Shown: positions 26,544 to 36,211, counted from the stretch's first letter. The stretch: 64,000 nt of DNA from DASUGC01 sp035606665 (GCA_035606665.1 DATNEY010000047.1:1-64000), one strand, 5' to 3'. The notes: a model not told the origin generated them from the letters alone. Numbers and translations are program-made.

Positions 26544-28528
26544 CCGACCCAGAGCCGGGGTGCAGGGGTCCCCGGCGGTCTTTGATAGACCGCGTCGCAG
26601 GTGCCTTGGCCGACGACGGCCCGCTCGCGGATGCGATCGAGGACTTCGAACCGCGCCTCGGACAACGCAGGCTCGCGCTGGAGGTCGCACGTACGTTCGA
26701 GCAGGGCGGCACGCTGCTCGCGGAGGCCGGCACCGGTACGGGCAAGACACTCGCGTACCTCCTTCCCGCGGTGCTTTCGGGGCGCCGGGTACTCGTTTCC
26801 ACCGGCACTCGAACGCTTCAGGATCAGGTTTTCTACAAGGACATCCCCGCTCTGGCGCGCGCGCTCGGCACGCCGATCCGCGCGGCCTACATGAAGGGCC
26901 GCACCAACTACCTCTGCCTGCATCGCTTCGAGCGGATGCTGGAGGTTGCGCCGTCGCTCGACGCGGGCGAACGCGGCTGGATGGAACGAATCGAAGAGTG
27001 GGTCCCGCAGACCGCCACCGGTGACCGCGCCGAGATCGAGGACCTCCCGGACGACCTGCCGCTCTGGAGCGAGCTCACCGCCAATGCCGAACAGTGCCTC
27101 GGACGGGAGTGCGGCCGGTTCAATGAATGCTTCGTGACGCGCATGCGCGAGACCGCCGCGGACGCGCAGATCATCATCGTCAACCACCACCTGCTCTGCG
27201 CGGACGCGTCCGTGCGGCATGGCGGGTTCGGCGAAGTGATCCCCGAATGCGACTACGCCGTCGTCGACGAGGCGCATCAGCTCGAAGATGTGGTGACCCA
27301 GTACTTTGGCGTATCGGTCGGCACACATCGCGTTGACGAGTTCGTGCGCAACACGAGTCAGGCCGCCGGAACGATTCCGGCGAACGACGGTGCCTTTGCC
27401 GTGGCGATCGTCAGCGCCGCGCACGACGTCCAGGCCGCCTGCCGGCGGTTGTTCGACACGGCGCGCATGGAAGTCCGGCGGGAGTCCGGCGATCGGACCG
27501 CGCTCACCCCGGACGCGATCGAACGGCTCAACGACGCCGGCCTCTCCGCCCGGGAGGCCCTCGATCGCCTGCTCGCACTGCTCCGGCACCGTCAGGAGCT
27601 GCCGGAAGATCTCCAATCCATCGTGGCGCGTGGCGCGGCGATCGCCGACGATCTGAAAATTCTCCTGGCCGCGGACGACCCGGCGTTCGTGCACTTTCTC
27701 GAGGTCCGTGGACGCGGCGTGGCGCTGCGTGCGGCGCCCATCGACGTTTCGCGTCTGGTGCGCACGCACATTGTCGGCGACCGCACGGCGACAGTCCTGA
27801 CGTCGGCGACGCTGGCCGTCGAAGGCGCCTTCGACTACGCCAAGTCCCGTCTTGGACTGGACGATGCCACGACGCTGCAATTGCCGTCTGAGTTCGACTT
27901 TCGAACACAGGCGGTGCTGTTCCTGCCGGCTGACATGCCCGACCCGCGGTCGCCGGATTTCAATCGCGCGGCTGCGTGGATCATCGGGGAGATCCTCGAT
28001 CGCACGCAGGGCCGCGCCTTCGTGCTCTTCACGTCGTACGCGGCGATGCGTGATGTGCACGAGCGGCTGGCGCCCAGGACCGGCTGGCCGCTGCTCATGC
28101 AAGGAACGGCCCCGCGCTCGTCGCTGCTCCGCGACTTCCGCGCAACGCCCAACGCGGTCCTCCTGGCAACGGCCAGTTTCTGGCAGGGTGTCGACGTCGC
28201 CGGCGAAGCACTCAGCTGCGTCATCGTCGACCGCCTGCCGTTCGCCTCGCCGGGCGATCCGCTGGTCGCGGCACGGCTGGCCGCCATCGAACGGCGCGGC
28301 GGCCATCCATTTCACGAGTACCAGGTGCCGCTCGCGACGCTCACGCTGCTGCAGGGACTCGGACGGCTGATCCGGACGCGTAGCGACCGGGGCGTCCTCG
28401 CCGTGCTCGATCCTCGTCTCGTCCGGATGTCCTACGGCCGCAGGTTTCTCGCGTCGTTCCCGCCGGCACCGATGACCGACGACCTCGGCGCGATCTCACG
28501 ATTCTTCGACGGGACTATCGCGGACTGA
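26540..28528 (+). CDS. dinG: DinG-family ATP-dependent DNA helicase
   Basis: XPD-like 5'-3' superfamily 2 helicase acting on DNA structures and R-loops. 662 residues from GTG 26540, which overlaps the glyA stop (GTGA); TTG 26582 is a later alternative. Seen: Walker A GTGTGKT (residues 64-70), a Cys cluster around YLCLHR and EQCLGRECGRFNEC that fits the family's 4Fe-4S domain, the VVDEAHQLED Walker B box, and C-terminal SFWQGVDVAGE and LQGLGRLIRT helicase motifs. Either DinG or YoaA is possible. Confidence 0.92.
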   Translation: MTDPEPGCRGPRRSLIDRVAGALADDGPLADAIEDFEPRLGQRRLALEVARTFEQGGTLLAEAGTGTGKTLAYLLPAVLSGRRVLVSTGTRTLQDQVFYKDIPALARALGTPIRAAYMKGRTNYLCLHRFERMLEVAPSLDAGERGWMERIEEWVPQTATGDRAEIEDLPDDLPLWSELTANAEQCLGRECGRFNECFVTRMRETAADAQIIIVNHHLLCADASVRHGGFGEVIPECDYAVVDEAHQLEDVVTQYFGVSVGTHRVDEFVRNTSQAAGTIPANDGAFAVAIVSAAHDVQAACRRLFDTARMEVRRESGDRTALTPDAIERLNDAGLSAREALDRLLALLRHRQELPEDLQSIVARGAAIADDLKILLAADDPAFVHFLEVRGRGVALRAAPIDVSRLVRTHIVGDRTATVLTSATLAVEGAFDYAKSRLGLDDATTLQLPSEFDFRTQAVLFLPADMPDPRSPDFNRAAAWIIGEILDRTQGRAFVLFTSYAAMRDVHERLAPRTGWPLLMQGTAPRSSLLRDFRATPNAVLLATASFWQGVDVAGEALSCVIVDRLPFASPGDPLVAARLAAIERRGGHPFHEYQVPLATLTLLQGLGRLIRTRSDRGVLAVLDPRLVRMSYGRRFLASFPPAPMTDDLGAISRFFDGTIAD

Positions 28529-28569
28529 CGTCGCACCGGGTATCCTTTATCCCGATTCCTGGAGAGCCA

Positions 28570-29706
28570 ATGTCTGTTCGCTTGACCAACGCCACTCGCG
28601 CGCTCCTCATGGCGGCGGCCGCCACCACGGCGCTGGTGCTTCTGCCGCAGCCGTTCGTCGCCGGGCCGGCAGCGCAGGCCGCCCGCGCCGCGATGCCCGC
28701 GAAGCTCACGCCCCAGGAGTTCTGGAAACTCATCGGGGACATCTCAGAGCCGGGCGGCTACTTCCGCATCACCGACAACTACACGTCGAACGAGAACGAA
28801 ATCGGCCAGATCTTCACGCAGCTGCGCGATCAGAACAAGACCGGCGGCGTCTACATCGGCGTTGGACCCGAACAGAACCTGACGTACATCGCGGCGATCA
28901 AACCCGCGATGGCCTTCGTCATCGACATCCGGCGTCAGGCGGTCATGCAGCACCTGATGTTCAAGGCGATGTTCGAGATGTCGAAGGATCGCGCTGACTT
29001 CATCTCGCTGCTGTTCGCCAAGCCCAGGCCTGCTGGACTCGGCGAGTCGACACCGATCGACAAGTTATGGGAGGCGTACTTCGGCGTCGCCACGGATCCC
29101 GCACTCGCCGAAAAGACCAAGGCTCGGGTCGTCGAGCGGCTCACCAAGACCTATCCGTTCACATTCAATGACGACGAGATGTGGCAGCTGAACGCGGTCC
29201 TGGATGCGTTCGTGCAGTTCGGCCCCGCGATCACGACCCGCGGGGCGGCTACCGGCGGCGGAGGCCGTGGCGGCAGTCGCGGGTTCGCGGACCTGACGGG
29301 CTGGTCATTCGACGCGTCCGGTGCCCCGCGGAGCTTCCTCTCCACCGAAGAACACTTCCAGACCGTGAAGTCCCTGCATGAGCGGAATCTCATCGTCCCA
29401 GTCAGCGGCGACTTCGGCGGTCCCAAGGCGTTGCGGGCGATCGGCGCCTACGTCCGCGACCACGGTGGCACCGTGACGGCGTTCTATGTTTCCAACGTCG
29501 AGCAGTACCTGTTCCAGGACGGTAAGCAGGCCGCGTTCTTCGACAACGTCGCGACGCTGCCGATCACGGACGCCAGCGTCTTCATCCGGCCATACGCGCT
29601 GCGGCAGTTCGGCGGCACCGGACTCTGCGGAATCGGCCAGTTTCTCAAGGCCGCGCAGGCCGGACGCGTGCCCGTCTACAACAGCACCCTGGCCTGCCCG
29701 CAGTAG
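28570..29706 (+). CDS. Exported protein of unknown function, 378 residues
   Basis: A GGAGAG ribosome binding site precedes ATG 28570. A signal peptide with a long hydrophobic core spans about residues 10-38. The mature part starts with LTPQEFWKLIGDISEPGGYF and includes YIAAIKPAMAFVIDIRRQAV, a pattern recalling the nucleotide/SAM-binding region of methyltransferase-like folds, and a Gly-rich stretch near residues 218-236. A later segment LSTEEHFQTVKSLHERNLIV and the final GTGLCGIGQFL are unusual. I cannot assign a named family. It is followed 29 nt later by the TPR protein gene. Confidence 0.75.
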   Translation: MSVRLTNATRALLMAAAATTALVLLPQPFVAGPAAQAARAAMPAKLTPQEFWKLIGDISEPGGYFRITDNYTSNENEIGQIFTQLRDQNKTGGVYIGVGPEQNLTYIAAIKPAMAFVIDIRRQAVMQHLMFKAMFEMSKDRADFISLLFAKPRPAGLGESTPIDKLWEAYFGVATDPALAEKTKARVVERLTKTYPFTFNDDEMWQLNAVLDAFVQFGPAITTRGAATGGGGRGGSRGFADLTGWSFDASGAPRSFLSTEEHFQTVKSLHERNLIVPVSGDFGGPKALRAIGAYVRDHGGTVTAFYVSNVEQYLFQDGKQAAFFDNVATLPITDASVFIRPYALRQFGGTGLCGIGQFLKAAQAGRVPVYNSTLACPQ

Positions 29707-29735
29707 GTTTACACTTGAAGGACGTGGAGGATCGT

Positions 29736-30743
29736 ATGACCCGACTGATGACTCGCACCTTGCTCATTGCCGCGTTTGCGCTGGTCGTCGTGGGATGGGC
29801 GGCGCCGGCATCGGCTCAGACCGGTACGCTTCGCGGCAAGGTCATCTCCAAGGATGGCAAGCCCGTCGAGGCCGCCGAGGTCATTCTTGACTTCGTTGGT
29901 GACGTCACCCGGCAGATCAAGACCATCACCGACAAGAACGGCGAGTGGATCCGGGCCGGAGTTCCGGTCGGCGGTGGCTCCTGGACAGTGACCGCGAAGA
30001 AGTTCGACGCGAGCGGCTCGATCAAGAACCAGGTCGTCCAGATGAACGGGCAAGTGAAGGTGCCGGACATTACCCTGTTGTCCGAGGGAGATCGCGCCAA
30101 GGGCGTGAAGCCGACCGTGAGCAATGAGGAGGCCGCGGCCATGGCCAAGAAGGCCGCGGAGACGGACAAGCTCCTCGAGGAGACCAATGCCGCGATCACC
30201 GCGGGCAATCATGCCGAGGCCATCGCCAAGCTCACCTCGCTTATCGAGCGGCTCAAGACAGAACGCAACGACCCGTGCTCTGCCTGCTACGCGAAGCTCG
30301 GTGACATCTACCAGGCCATGAAGGACGAGAAGCTCGCTGAAGCCAATTACCTCAAGGCCATCGACGCCGATCCCGCGAAGCCTGGGCCGTACAACGCGCT
30401 CGCCGCGATGTACAACGAGCAGCGCCGGTTCGACGACGCGACGAAGATGAGCGCGAAGGCGGCGGAGCTCATGGGCGCCAGCGGCAGCTCGGATCCGCAG
30501 GCGATCTACAACCAGGGCGTCATCTTCTGGAACCAGAGCAAGGCTGCCGAAGCGAAGGCGCAATTCGCCAAGGTCGTCGAGCTGGATCCGAAGATGGCGG
30601 ACGCGCACTACTACCTGGGCATGGCAAACCTGAACCTCGGTGTGATGGCCGATGCGAAGAAGAACTTCCAGGAGTATCTGAAACTCGCGCCGACGGGCCC
30701 GAACGCTGAAACTGCAAAGGCGATCCTCGCGCAGATCAAGTAG
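29736..30743 (+). CDS. Exported carboxypeptidase-regulatory-like plus TPR protein
   Basis: 335 residues from ATG 29736, set by GTGGAGG 6 nt upstream. A signal peptide ends near ASAQ (residue 28). Residues 30-115 look like a CarboxypepD_reg-type beta-sandwich (GTLRGKVISKDGKPVEAAEV); residues 140-335 hold about four to five tetratricopeptide repeats (AKLGDIYQAMKDEKLAEANY, AHYYLGMANLNLGVMADAKK). Probably a periplasmic scaffold. Followed 2 nt later by yggS. Confidence 0.85.
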   Translation: MTRLMTRTLLIAAFALVVVGWAAPASAQTGTLRGKVISKDGKPVEAAEVILDFVGDVTRQIKTITDKNGEWIRAGVPVGGGSWTVTAKKFDASGSIKNQVVQMNGQVKVPDITLLSEGDRAKGVKPTVSNEEAAAMAKKAAETDKLLEETNAAITAGNHAEAIAKLTSLIERLKTERNDPCSACYAKLGDIYQAMKDEKLAEANYLKAIDADPAKPGPYNALAAMYNEQRRFDDATKMSAKAAELMGASGSSDPQAIYNQGVIFWNQSKAAEAKAQFAKVVELDPKMADAHYYLGMANLNLGVMADAKKNFQEYLKLAPTGPNAETAKAILAQIK

Positions 30744-30745
30744 CA

Positions 30746-31459
30746 ATGCCGCCTGCGGCGGACATTGCGCAGAACATCCGTGACGTGCGCCGCCGCATCG
30801 ACGCGGCGGCGCAGCGTTCCGGCCGCGACTCCTCGAACATCACCCTGATTGCCGTATCCAAGACATTTACCGCGGACGACGTCCGCGCGGCGGCAGCGGC
30901 AGGTCAAACGCAGTTCGGCGAGAACCGCGTGCAGGAGGGGCTGGACAAGATCGAGGCGCTGAAAGACCTGGGCCTCACCTGGCATCTCATCGGCCACCTG
31001 CAGTCCAACAAAGCAAAGAAGGCCGCGGCAGCATTCTCGTGGATTCAGTCCATCGACAGCGTCGAGTTGCTCCGAAAGATCGACGGCGCCGCCGTCGAGC
31101 ACGGCACTCGTCCCAGAGTGCTCGTCCAGGCCGACCTCGCGAACGAAGCGACGAAGTTCGGAGCGGATGCGGCGGTCGTGAGCGACCTCGTGAAGGCGGC
31201 GCTCGATGCACGAGCAGTGGATCTGCGTGGACTCATGATCGTTCCGCCGATCCCCGATACGCCCGACGCCTCCCGGCCGTGGTTCAAACGGCTTCGAGAC
31301 TTGCGCGATTCCCTGGTTGCGGGAGGCACGCCCTCCGATCGACTGTCCGAGCTCTCGATGGGCATGAGCGACGACTTCGAAGTCGCCGTCGAAGAGGGCG
31401 CGACGATGGTCCGCGTCGGCAGCGCGATTTTCGGGCGTCGCGTGTACTCGCAAGGGTGA
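30746..31459 (+). CDS. yggS: PLP homeostasis protein YggS/PLPBP
   Basis: Small PLP-binding barrel that tunes pyridoxal phosphate and amino-acid pools; not known to catalyse a reaction. 237 residues. Seen: LIAVSKTF (PLP lysine), FGENRVQEGLDKI, WHLIGHLQSNKAKK, and the ending SMGMSDDFEVAVEEGATMVR with VGSAIFG. Its TGA overlaps the start of the DUF167 gene (TGATG), as in the yggS-yggU arrangement of many bacteria. Confidence 0.96.
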   Translation: MPPAADIAQNIRDVRRRIDAAAQRSGRDSSNITLIAVSKTFTADDVRAAAAAGQTQFGENRVQEGLDKIEALKDLGLTWHLIGHLQSNKAKKAAAAFSWIQSIDSVELLRKIDGAAVEHGTRPRVLVQADLANEATKFGADAAVVSDLVKAALDARAVDLRGLMIVPPIPDTPDASRPWFKRLRDLRDSLVAGGTPSDRLSELSMGMSDDFEVAVEEGATMVRVGSAIFGRRVYSQG

Positions 31460-31758
31460 TGGCGCCGCTCGCCCTTTCGTCGGCGCCGGGAGGCGTCCGT
31501 ATTCAGGTTCGCGTGATCCCCCGATCGCCTCGCACCGCCATCGATGGCGTTCGTGAGGGCCGGCTTCTGCTGCGCGTCACGGCTCCGCCGGTTGACGACA
31601 GCGCAAATCACGCGGTCGTGGAGTTGCTGGCGCGAGCGCTCGCCCTCCCCCGCCGCGCGGTCCGTATCGTGTCCGGCGAGACGGCACGCAACAAGACGCT
31701 CGAGATCGCGGGCCTGGACGCCGCCGATGTCCGCTCGAGGTTAGGATTCGGAACGTGA
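31459..31758 (+). CDS. yggU: DUF167 family protein YggU
   Basis: 99 residues. Seen: VRIQVRVIPRSPRTAIDGV, LLLRVTAPPVDDSAN and VRIVSGETARNKTLEI, the three conserved blocks of the DUF167 (YggU) fold. Role unknown. Coupled to yggS upstream and overlapping the GTG of hutI downstream (GTGA). Confidence 0.93.
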   Translation: MAPLALSSAPGGVRIQVRVIPRSPRTAIDGVREGRLLLRVTAPPVDDSANHAVVELLARALALPRRAVRIVSGETARNKTLEIAGLDAADVRSRLGFGT

Positions 31759-32999
31759 TCACGCTCCTTATCGAGCACCTCGATGAATTCTGGCCGGTGG
31801 CCGGACCAGCCCCGCGGGCGGGAGAACGGCAAGGCGCGCACGCGCCCATTGCCGATGGCGCGGTGGCTTGCCAGGGCGTCACGATCGTCGCGGCGGGCCC
31901 GACGGTCGATGTCAGACGGGCAGTCGCGACCGGAAGTGCGACACGCGTCATCGATGGCCGGGGGCGTTCGCTGGTTCCGGGATTCGTCGATGGCCACACT
32001 CACGTCGTCTATGCAGGCGATCGGCGCGAGGAGTTGAGGAGACGGCTGGCGGGTGCAACCTATGCCGAGATCGCGGCCGCAGGCGGCGGCATCCTGTCGA
32101 CGATGCGGGCGACGAGGGCGGCGTCTGAAGCCGAGCTGATTGAACAGACTCGCGTCCGGCTGGCGGAGATGCTCGCTGCGGGTTCAACAACGGTCGAGGC
32201 CAAGAGCGGGTACGGCCTCACGACAGACGCCGAGATCCGAATGCTGCGGGTTATCGCGGAGTTGAACGATGCGCAGCCGGTCGAGCTGGCGTCGACGTTC
32301 ATGGGGGCGCACGAAGTGCCCCCGGAGTTCCGCGACCGTCAGGCGGAGTTCGTCGATCTCATCATTCGCGAGATGATCCCGGCTGCGGCTGGTCTCGCCG
32401 AGTGGTGCGACGTCTTCTGCGACCGGGGGTTCTTCACTCCTGACGAATCAATCGCAATTCTCGAGGCGGGCAAACGCGCCGGCATGAAGCCGCGGATCCA
32501 CGCAGACGAGCTCGCGGCGAGCGGTGGACCGGCGGTGGCGGCACGCGCAGGTGCACGCTCGGCGGATCACCTTGTGCAGGTGACGTCCAATGGAATTGCC
32601 GAGCTGGCAGGCGCGGGCACCGTCGCCACGCTGCTCCCTGCGGCGGCGTTCTTCCTCAAGCTCGGAAAGTTCGCCCCCGCACGCGATCTGATCGCCGCCG
32701 GCGTGCCAGTCGCGCTCGCCACAGACGTGAATCCGGGCGGCGGCCTGTCCCCGTCGATGCCCTTCGTCATGACGCTCGGGTGCTTCTCAATGGGCCTGAC
32801 ATTCGAGGAGGCGCTCTCGGCTGCGACGATCAATGGTGCGTATTCACTCGACCGCCACGACCGAGTCGGCAGCCTCGAGCCGGGCAAGCAATTCGACGCC
32901 GTGCTCGTGGACGGCCCGGCGGTCAATCTCCTCAGAACCAACACCGCGACCATCGCGGCCGTCTTCAAGAAAGGAATCGAAGTTCATGCTCGTCAATAA
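31755..32999 (+). CDS. hutI: Imidazolonepropionase
   Basis: Amidohydrolase that opens imidazolone-5-propionate to N-formimino-glutamate in histidine degradation. 414 residues from GTG 31755. Seen: metal site FVDGHTHVVYAGDR, VEAKSGYGL, the HADELAASGG segment, ADHLVQVT and ATDVNPGGGLSPSMPF. Overlaps the cyclodeaminase gene downstream by 14 nt. hutH and hutU are not in the window. Confidence 0.96.
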   Translation: MITLLIEHLDEFWPVAGPAPRAGERQGAHAPIADGAVACQGVTIVAAGPTVDVRRAVATGSATRVIDGRGRSLVPGFVDGHTHVVYAGDRREELRRRLAGATYAEIAAAGGGILSTMRATRAASEAELIEQTRVRLAEMLAAGSTTVEAKSGYGLTTDAEIRMLRVIAELNDAQPVELASTFMGAHEVPPEFRDRQAEFVDLIIREMIPAAAGLAEWCDVFCDRGFFTPDESIAILEAGKRAGMKPRIHADELAASGGPAVAARAGARSADHLVQVTSNGIAELAGAGTVATLLPAAAFFLKLGKFAPARDLIAAGVPVALATDVNPGGGLSPSMPFVMTLGCFSMGLTFEEALSAATINGAYSLDRHDRVGSLEPGKQFDAVLVDGPAVNLLRTNTATIAAVFKKGIEVHARQ

Positions 33000-33627
33000 G
33001 ACCGTCACGGATCTGCTCGACGCATTCGCTGCTCCGACACCGACGCCGGGAGGCGGGTCTGCCGCTGCTCTGGCAGGGGCGATGGCCGCGGCGTTGCTGG
33101 AGATGGTCGCGCAGATGCCGAAGACGAAGAACAACACGCCGGAGGATCGGGCCGCGCTCGACGCCGCGCTGCCGGCACTGAAGTCGTTGCGGGCGAAGCT
33201 GACGGAACTGGTCGACAAAGACTCCGCGTCGTACGACGCCGTTGTTGCGGCCTACAAGCTGCCGAAAGCCACTGACGATGAGAAGGCCGCCAGGAAGGCC
33301 GCAGTCCGCGACGCCATGCGCGGCGCGACCGAAGTGCCGCTCGAGACGGCCCGGGCGTCATTCGCGCTGGCGCACCTCGCCAGACCCATCGCCGAGCACG
33401 GCAATCCGAACGCGAAGAGCGACGTCAGTGTCGCCCTCGGTCTCGCGATGCAAGCGGCCGGCGGCGCAAGAGCCAACGTCGAGATCAATGTGGACTCGGT
33501 TGGTGATCCCGACTACGCGGCCGCCGTCCGCGCGGACATGGAAAAGGCGATGGTCGAAGCGGCGATGACTTTGAAGGCTACGACTGAAGCCCTCGGCTGG
33601 AAGGGGCACACGCCTCCGAGAAGCTGA
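32986..33627 (+). CDS. fchA: Formiminotetrahydrofolate cyclodeaminase (FTCD C-terminal type)
   Basis: Converts 5-formimino-THF to methenyl-THF and ammonia. 213 residues, the stand-alone cyclodeaminase without the formiminotransferase domain. Seen: TPTPGGGSAAALAGAMAAAL (residues 18-37) and KDSASYDAVVAAYKLPK. ATG 32986 lies within the end of hutI, so the pair is translationally linked and fits histidine catabolism. The symbol is by similarity to clostridial and methylotroph enzymes. A tandem-repeat array begins 3 nt after its stop. Confidence 0.9.
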   Translation: MLVNKTVTDLLDAFAAPTPTPGGGSAAALAGAMAAALLEMVAQMPKTKNNTPEDRAALDAALPALKSLRAKLTELVDKDSASYDAVVAAYKLPKATDDEKAARKAAVRDAMRGATEVPLETARASFALAHLARPIAEHGNPNAKSDVSVALGLAMQAAGGARANVEINVDSVGDPDYAAAVRADMEKAMVEAAMTLKATTEALGWKGHTPPRS

Positions 33628-33630
33628 CTA

Positions 33631-33699
33631 AACCTGCAAGAAGGTCGTGGTCAGGTTGGCCAAATTGCAGGTTGCAGGTTGTTGGCTGTAGGTTCTCAG
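33631..33699. repeat. Heptamer array between convergent fchA and lepB
   Basis: Five 7-bp units TTGCAGG, TTGCAGG, TTGTTGG, CTGTAGG and TTCTCAG run from 33665 to 33699 and include the lepB stop codon. AACCTGCAA at 33631-33639 is an inverted copy of the unit. The word matches the array at 19092-19177 in the opposite orientation. Confidence 0.8.
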
Positions 33700-34310
33700 C
33701 GGACTCGGTTTAACAACCGAGTCCACTGAATGTCGCCGAACGACTCGCCGATCGACAGGTAGATGAAGAGCGCCTGGCCCTTGACGTAGGACGCCGGCAT
33801 GAAGCCCCAGTAGCGGCTGTCCTCGGAGTTGTCCCGGTTGTCGCCCATCATGAAGTACTGGCTGGCCGGCACGGTCACGGGGCCGTAGTCCACACGCACG
33901 TCCTCACTTCTCACATCGTCGGGATTGGGCGGCGGGTTGAGGAACTGGACGTACGGCTCGTCGAGCGGTTGATCGTTGACGAACACCTTCTTCTTCTTGA
34001 GCTCGATGCGATCGCCCGGCAGGCCAATCACGCGCTTGATGAAATCGCGTTCGGGCTCCTTCGGGTACTTGAAGACGACGATGTCGCCGCGCTTGATGGG
34101 ACGGCTCGGCAGCAGCGCGCGCTCGACGGCGGTCTGTCCTGGCGCGAACACCATCTTGTTCACGATCAGGTGGTCGCCGATGAGGAGGTTCTTTTCCATC
34201 GAGCCGGTCGGAATCTTGAACGCCTGGAAGACGAACGTCCGCGCGAACAGCGCGAGCGCCACCGCGATGACGAGTGATTCGAAGTATTCGCGGACAACAG
34301 ACTTTTTCAT
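33696..34310 (-). CDS. lepB: Signal peptidase I
   Basis: Inner-membrane Ser/Lys protease that cleaves signal peptides from exported proteins. 204 residues. One N-terminal helix (about 12-30) precedes the catalytic serine in IPTGSMEKNL (residues 33-42); the lysine lies in DFIKRVIGLPGDRIEL; GDNRDNSEDSRYWGFMP is the box E signature. The lepA gene lies 92 nt upstream on the same strand, a common pairing. Confidence 0.96.
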   Translation of the reverse strand: MKKSVVREYFESLVIAVALALFARTFVFQAFKIPTGSMEKNLLIGDHLIVNKMVFAPGQTAVERALLPSRPIKRGDIVVFKYPKEPERDFIKRVIGLPGDRIELKKKKVFVNDQPLDEPYVQFLNPPPNPDDVRSEDVRVDYGPVTVPASQYFMMGDNRDNSEDSRYWGFMPASYVKGQALFIYLSIGESFGDIQWTRLLNRVR

Positions 34311-34402
34311 GTCAACTATTCTTTAGTTCGCCTGGGGCCCTACCCCCATGCGCTTGGCTTCCGGACGCTCAGCCCTCGCTACGCTCCGGGCTTCGCGATT
34401 GC

Positions 34403-36211
34403 CTACTTCTCCTCCGTGCCCACCTTCAGCACCGCCAGGAACGCCTCCTGCGGAATCTCGACGCGGCCGACCCGCTTCATCCTCTTCTTGCCTTCCTTCT
34501 GCTTCTCCAGCAGCTTGCGCTTGCGGGAGATGTCGCCGCCGTAGCACTTCGCGAGCACGTTCTTGCGCAAGGCGCTCACCGTTTCACGCGCGACGATTCG
34601 GCTGCCGATCGCGGCCTGAATCGCGACCTCGAACATCTGTCGCGGAATCAGCTCGCGCATCTTCGAGGCCAGCGCGCGGCCACGTGGATACGAATTCTCC
34701 TCGTGGACGATCATCGAAAGCGCGTCCACGGGATCCCCGTTGACGAGGATGTCGAGCTTGACCAGCGGTGACTCCCAGTAGCCGGTGACATGGTAGTCGA
34801 GCGACGCGTAGCCCCGTGAGATGGTCTTCAGACGATCGTAGAAGTCGAGGACGACCTCGTTGAACGGCAGCTCGTAGGTGATGAGCACGCGATTCTGCGA
34901 GACGTACTCGAGGCCCTTCTGGATGCCGCGCTTTTCCTGACACAGCTCGAGGATGCCGCCGACGTGATCGTTCGGCGTCAGGATCATCGCCGTAATGACC
35001 GGTTCCTCAATCTTCTCGATTCGGCCCGTCTCCGGCAGCTTGGCCGGACTGTCGATCTCCTGCACTGCTCCGTCGGTCGTCGTCACGCGGTACAGAACGC
35101 CGGGCGCCGTCGTGATCAGGTCCTGATCGAACTCGCGCTCCAGCCGCTCCTGGACGATTTCCATGTGCAGCAGGCCGAGAAACCCGCAGCGAAACCCGAA
35201 GCCAAGCGCCATCGACGTCTCGGGCTCGAAGAAGAACGACGCGTCGTTCAGCCGCAGCTTTTCGAGCGCCTCGCGCAATTCCTGGTATTTCGATCCCTCG
35301 ACCGGGTAGAGGCCGGCGAAGACCATCGGCTTCAGTTCCTTGAAGCCGGGGAACGGCTCGGACGTCGGGCGGCCGACTTCGGTGATCGTGTCGCCGATCT
35401 TCGCGTCCGCCACGTTCTTGATGTTGGCGACCATGAAGCCCGCCTCGCCCACGCCAAGCTCCTGCACGGGCACGGGCTTCGGCCCGAAGACACCGAGCTG
35501 TTCGATCTGGAACTCCTGGCCCGTGATCATGAGCCTGATCTTCTGACCTGGCTTCATGACGCCGTCAATCACGCGCGTCAGAATCACGACGCCGCGGTAC
35601 GGGTCGTACCACGAATCGAAAATCAGGGCCTTCAGCGGCGCGTCGGCAACGCCGGACGGCGGAGGCAGGCGCGTGACGATGGCCTCGAGGATCTCGACCA
35701 CGCCGATCCCGCTCTTCCCGCTCGCCAGGATCGCGCCGCTGGCGTCGAGCCCGATGATCTCCTCGATCTGGCGTTTCGCCTCGTCCGGCTGGGCGCCCGG
35801 CAAATCGATCTTGTTGATGACGGGGATGATTTCGAGGTTGTTCTCGACCGCCAGGTACGCGTTGGCCAGAGTCTGTGCCTCCACGCCCTGCGACGCGTCC
35901 ACGAGCAGCAGCGCGCCCTCGCACGCGGCCAGCGATCGCGTGACTTCGTAGGAGAAATCGACATGGCCGGGGGTGTCGATGAGGTTCAGGACGTACTGGT
36001 TGCCGTCCTTCGCGTTGTAGTTCAGACGAACGGCGTGGGCCTTGATGGTGATGCCGCGCTCGCGCTCGAGGTCCATCGAGTCGAGGACCTGCGCCTCCAT
36101 CTCACGCGCCTGAAGCGCGCCGGTGACCTCGAGAAAGCGGTCCGCCAGCGTCGACTTGCCGTGGTCGATGTGGGCGATGATCGAAAAGTTCCTGATGAAA
36201 GACGAGTCCAT
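34403..36211 (-). CDS. lepA: Elongation factor 4 (LepA)
   Basis: Ribosomal GTPase that back-translocates or aids initiation under stress. 602 residues, full length. Seen: IAHIDHGKSTLADRFLE (P-loop), RERGITIKAHAVRL (switch I), DTPGHVDFSYEV (G3) and INKIDLPGA (G4), then the LepA-specific C-terminal domain with KCYGGDISRKRKLLEKQKEG. The start codon lies 4 nt from the palindromic repeat that separates it from citrate synthase. Confidence 0.98.
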   Translation of the reverse strand: MDSSFIRNFSIIAHIDHGKSTLADRFLEVTGALQAREMEAQVLDSMDLERERGITIKAHAVRLNYNAKDGNQYVLNLIDTPGHVDFSYEVTRSLAACEGALLLVDASQGVEAQTLANAYLAVENNLEIIPVINKIDLPGAQPDEAKRQIEEIIGLDASGAILASGKSGIGVVEILEAIVTRLPPPSGVADAPLKALIFDSWYDPYRGVVILTRVIDGVMKPGQKIRLMITGQEFQIEQLGVFGPKPVPVQELGVGEAGFMVANIKNVADAKIGDTITEVGRPTSEPFPGFKELKPMVFAGLYPVEGSKYQELREALEKLRLNDASFFFEPETSMALGFGFRCGFLGLLHMEIVQERLEREFDQDLITTAPGVLYRVTTTDGAVQEIDSPAKLPETGRIEKIEEPVITAMILTPNDHVGGILELCQEKRGIQKGLEYVSQNRVLITYELPFNEVVLDFYDRLKTISRGYASLDYHVTGYWESPLVKLDILVNGDPVDALSMIVHEENSYPRGRALASKMRELIPRQMFEVAIQAAIGSRIVARETVSALRKNVLAKCYGGDISRKRKLLEKQKEGKKRMKRVGRVEIPQEAFLAVLKVGTEEK

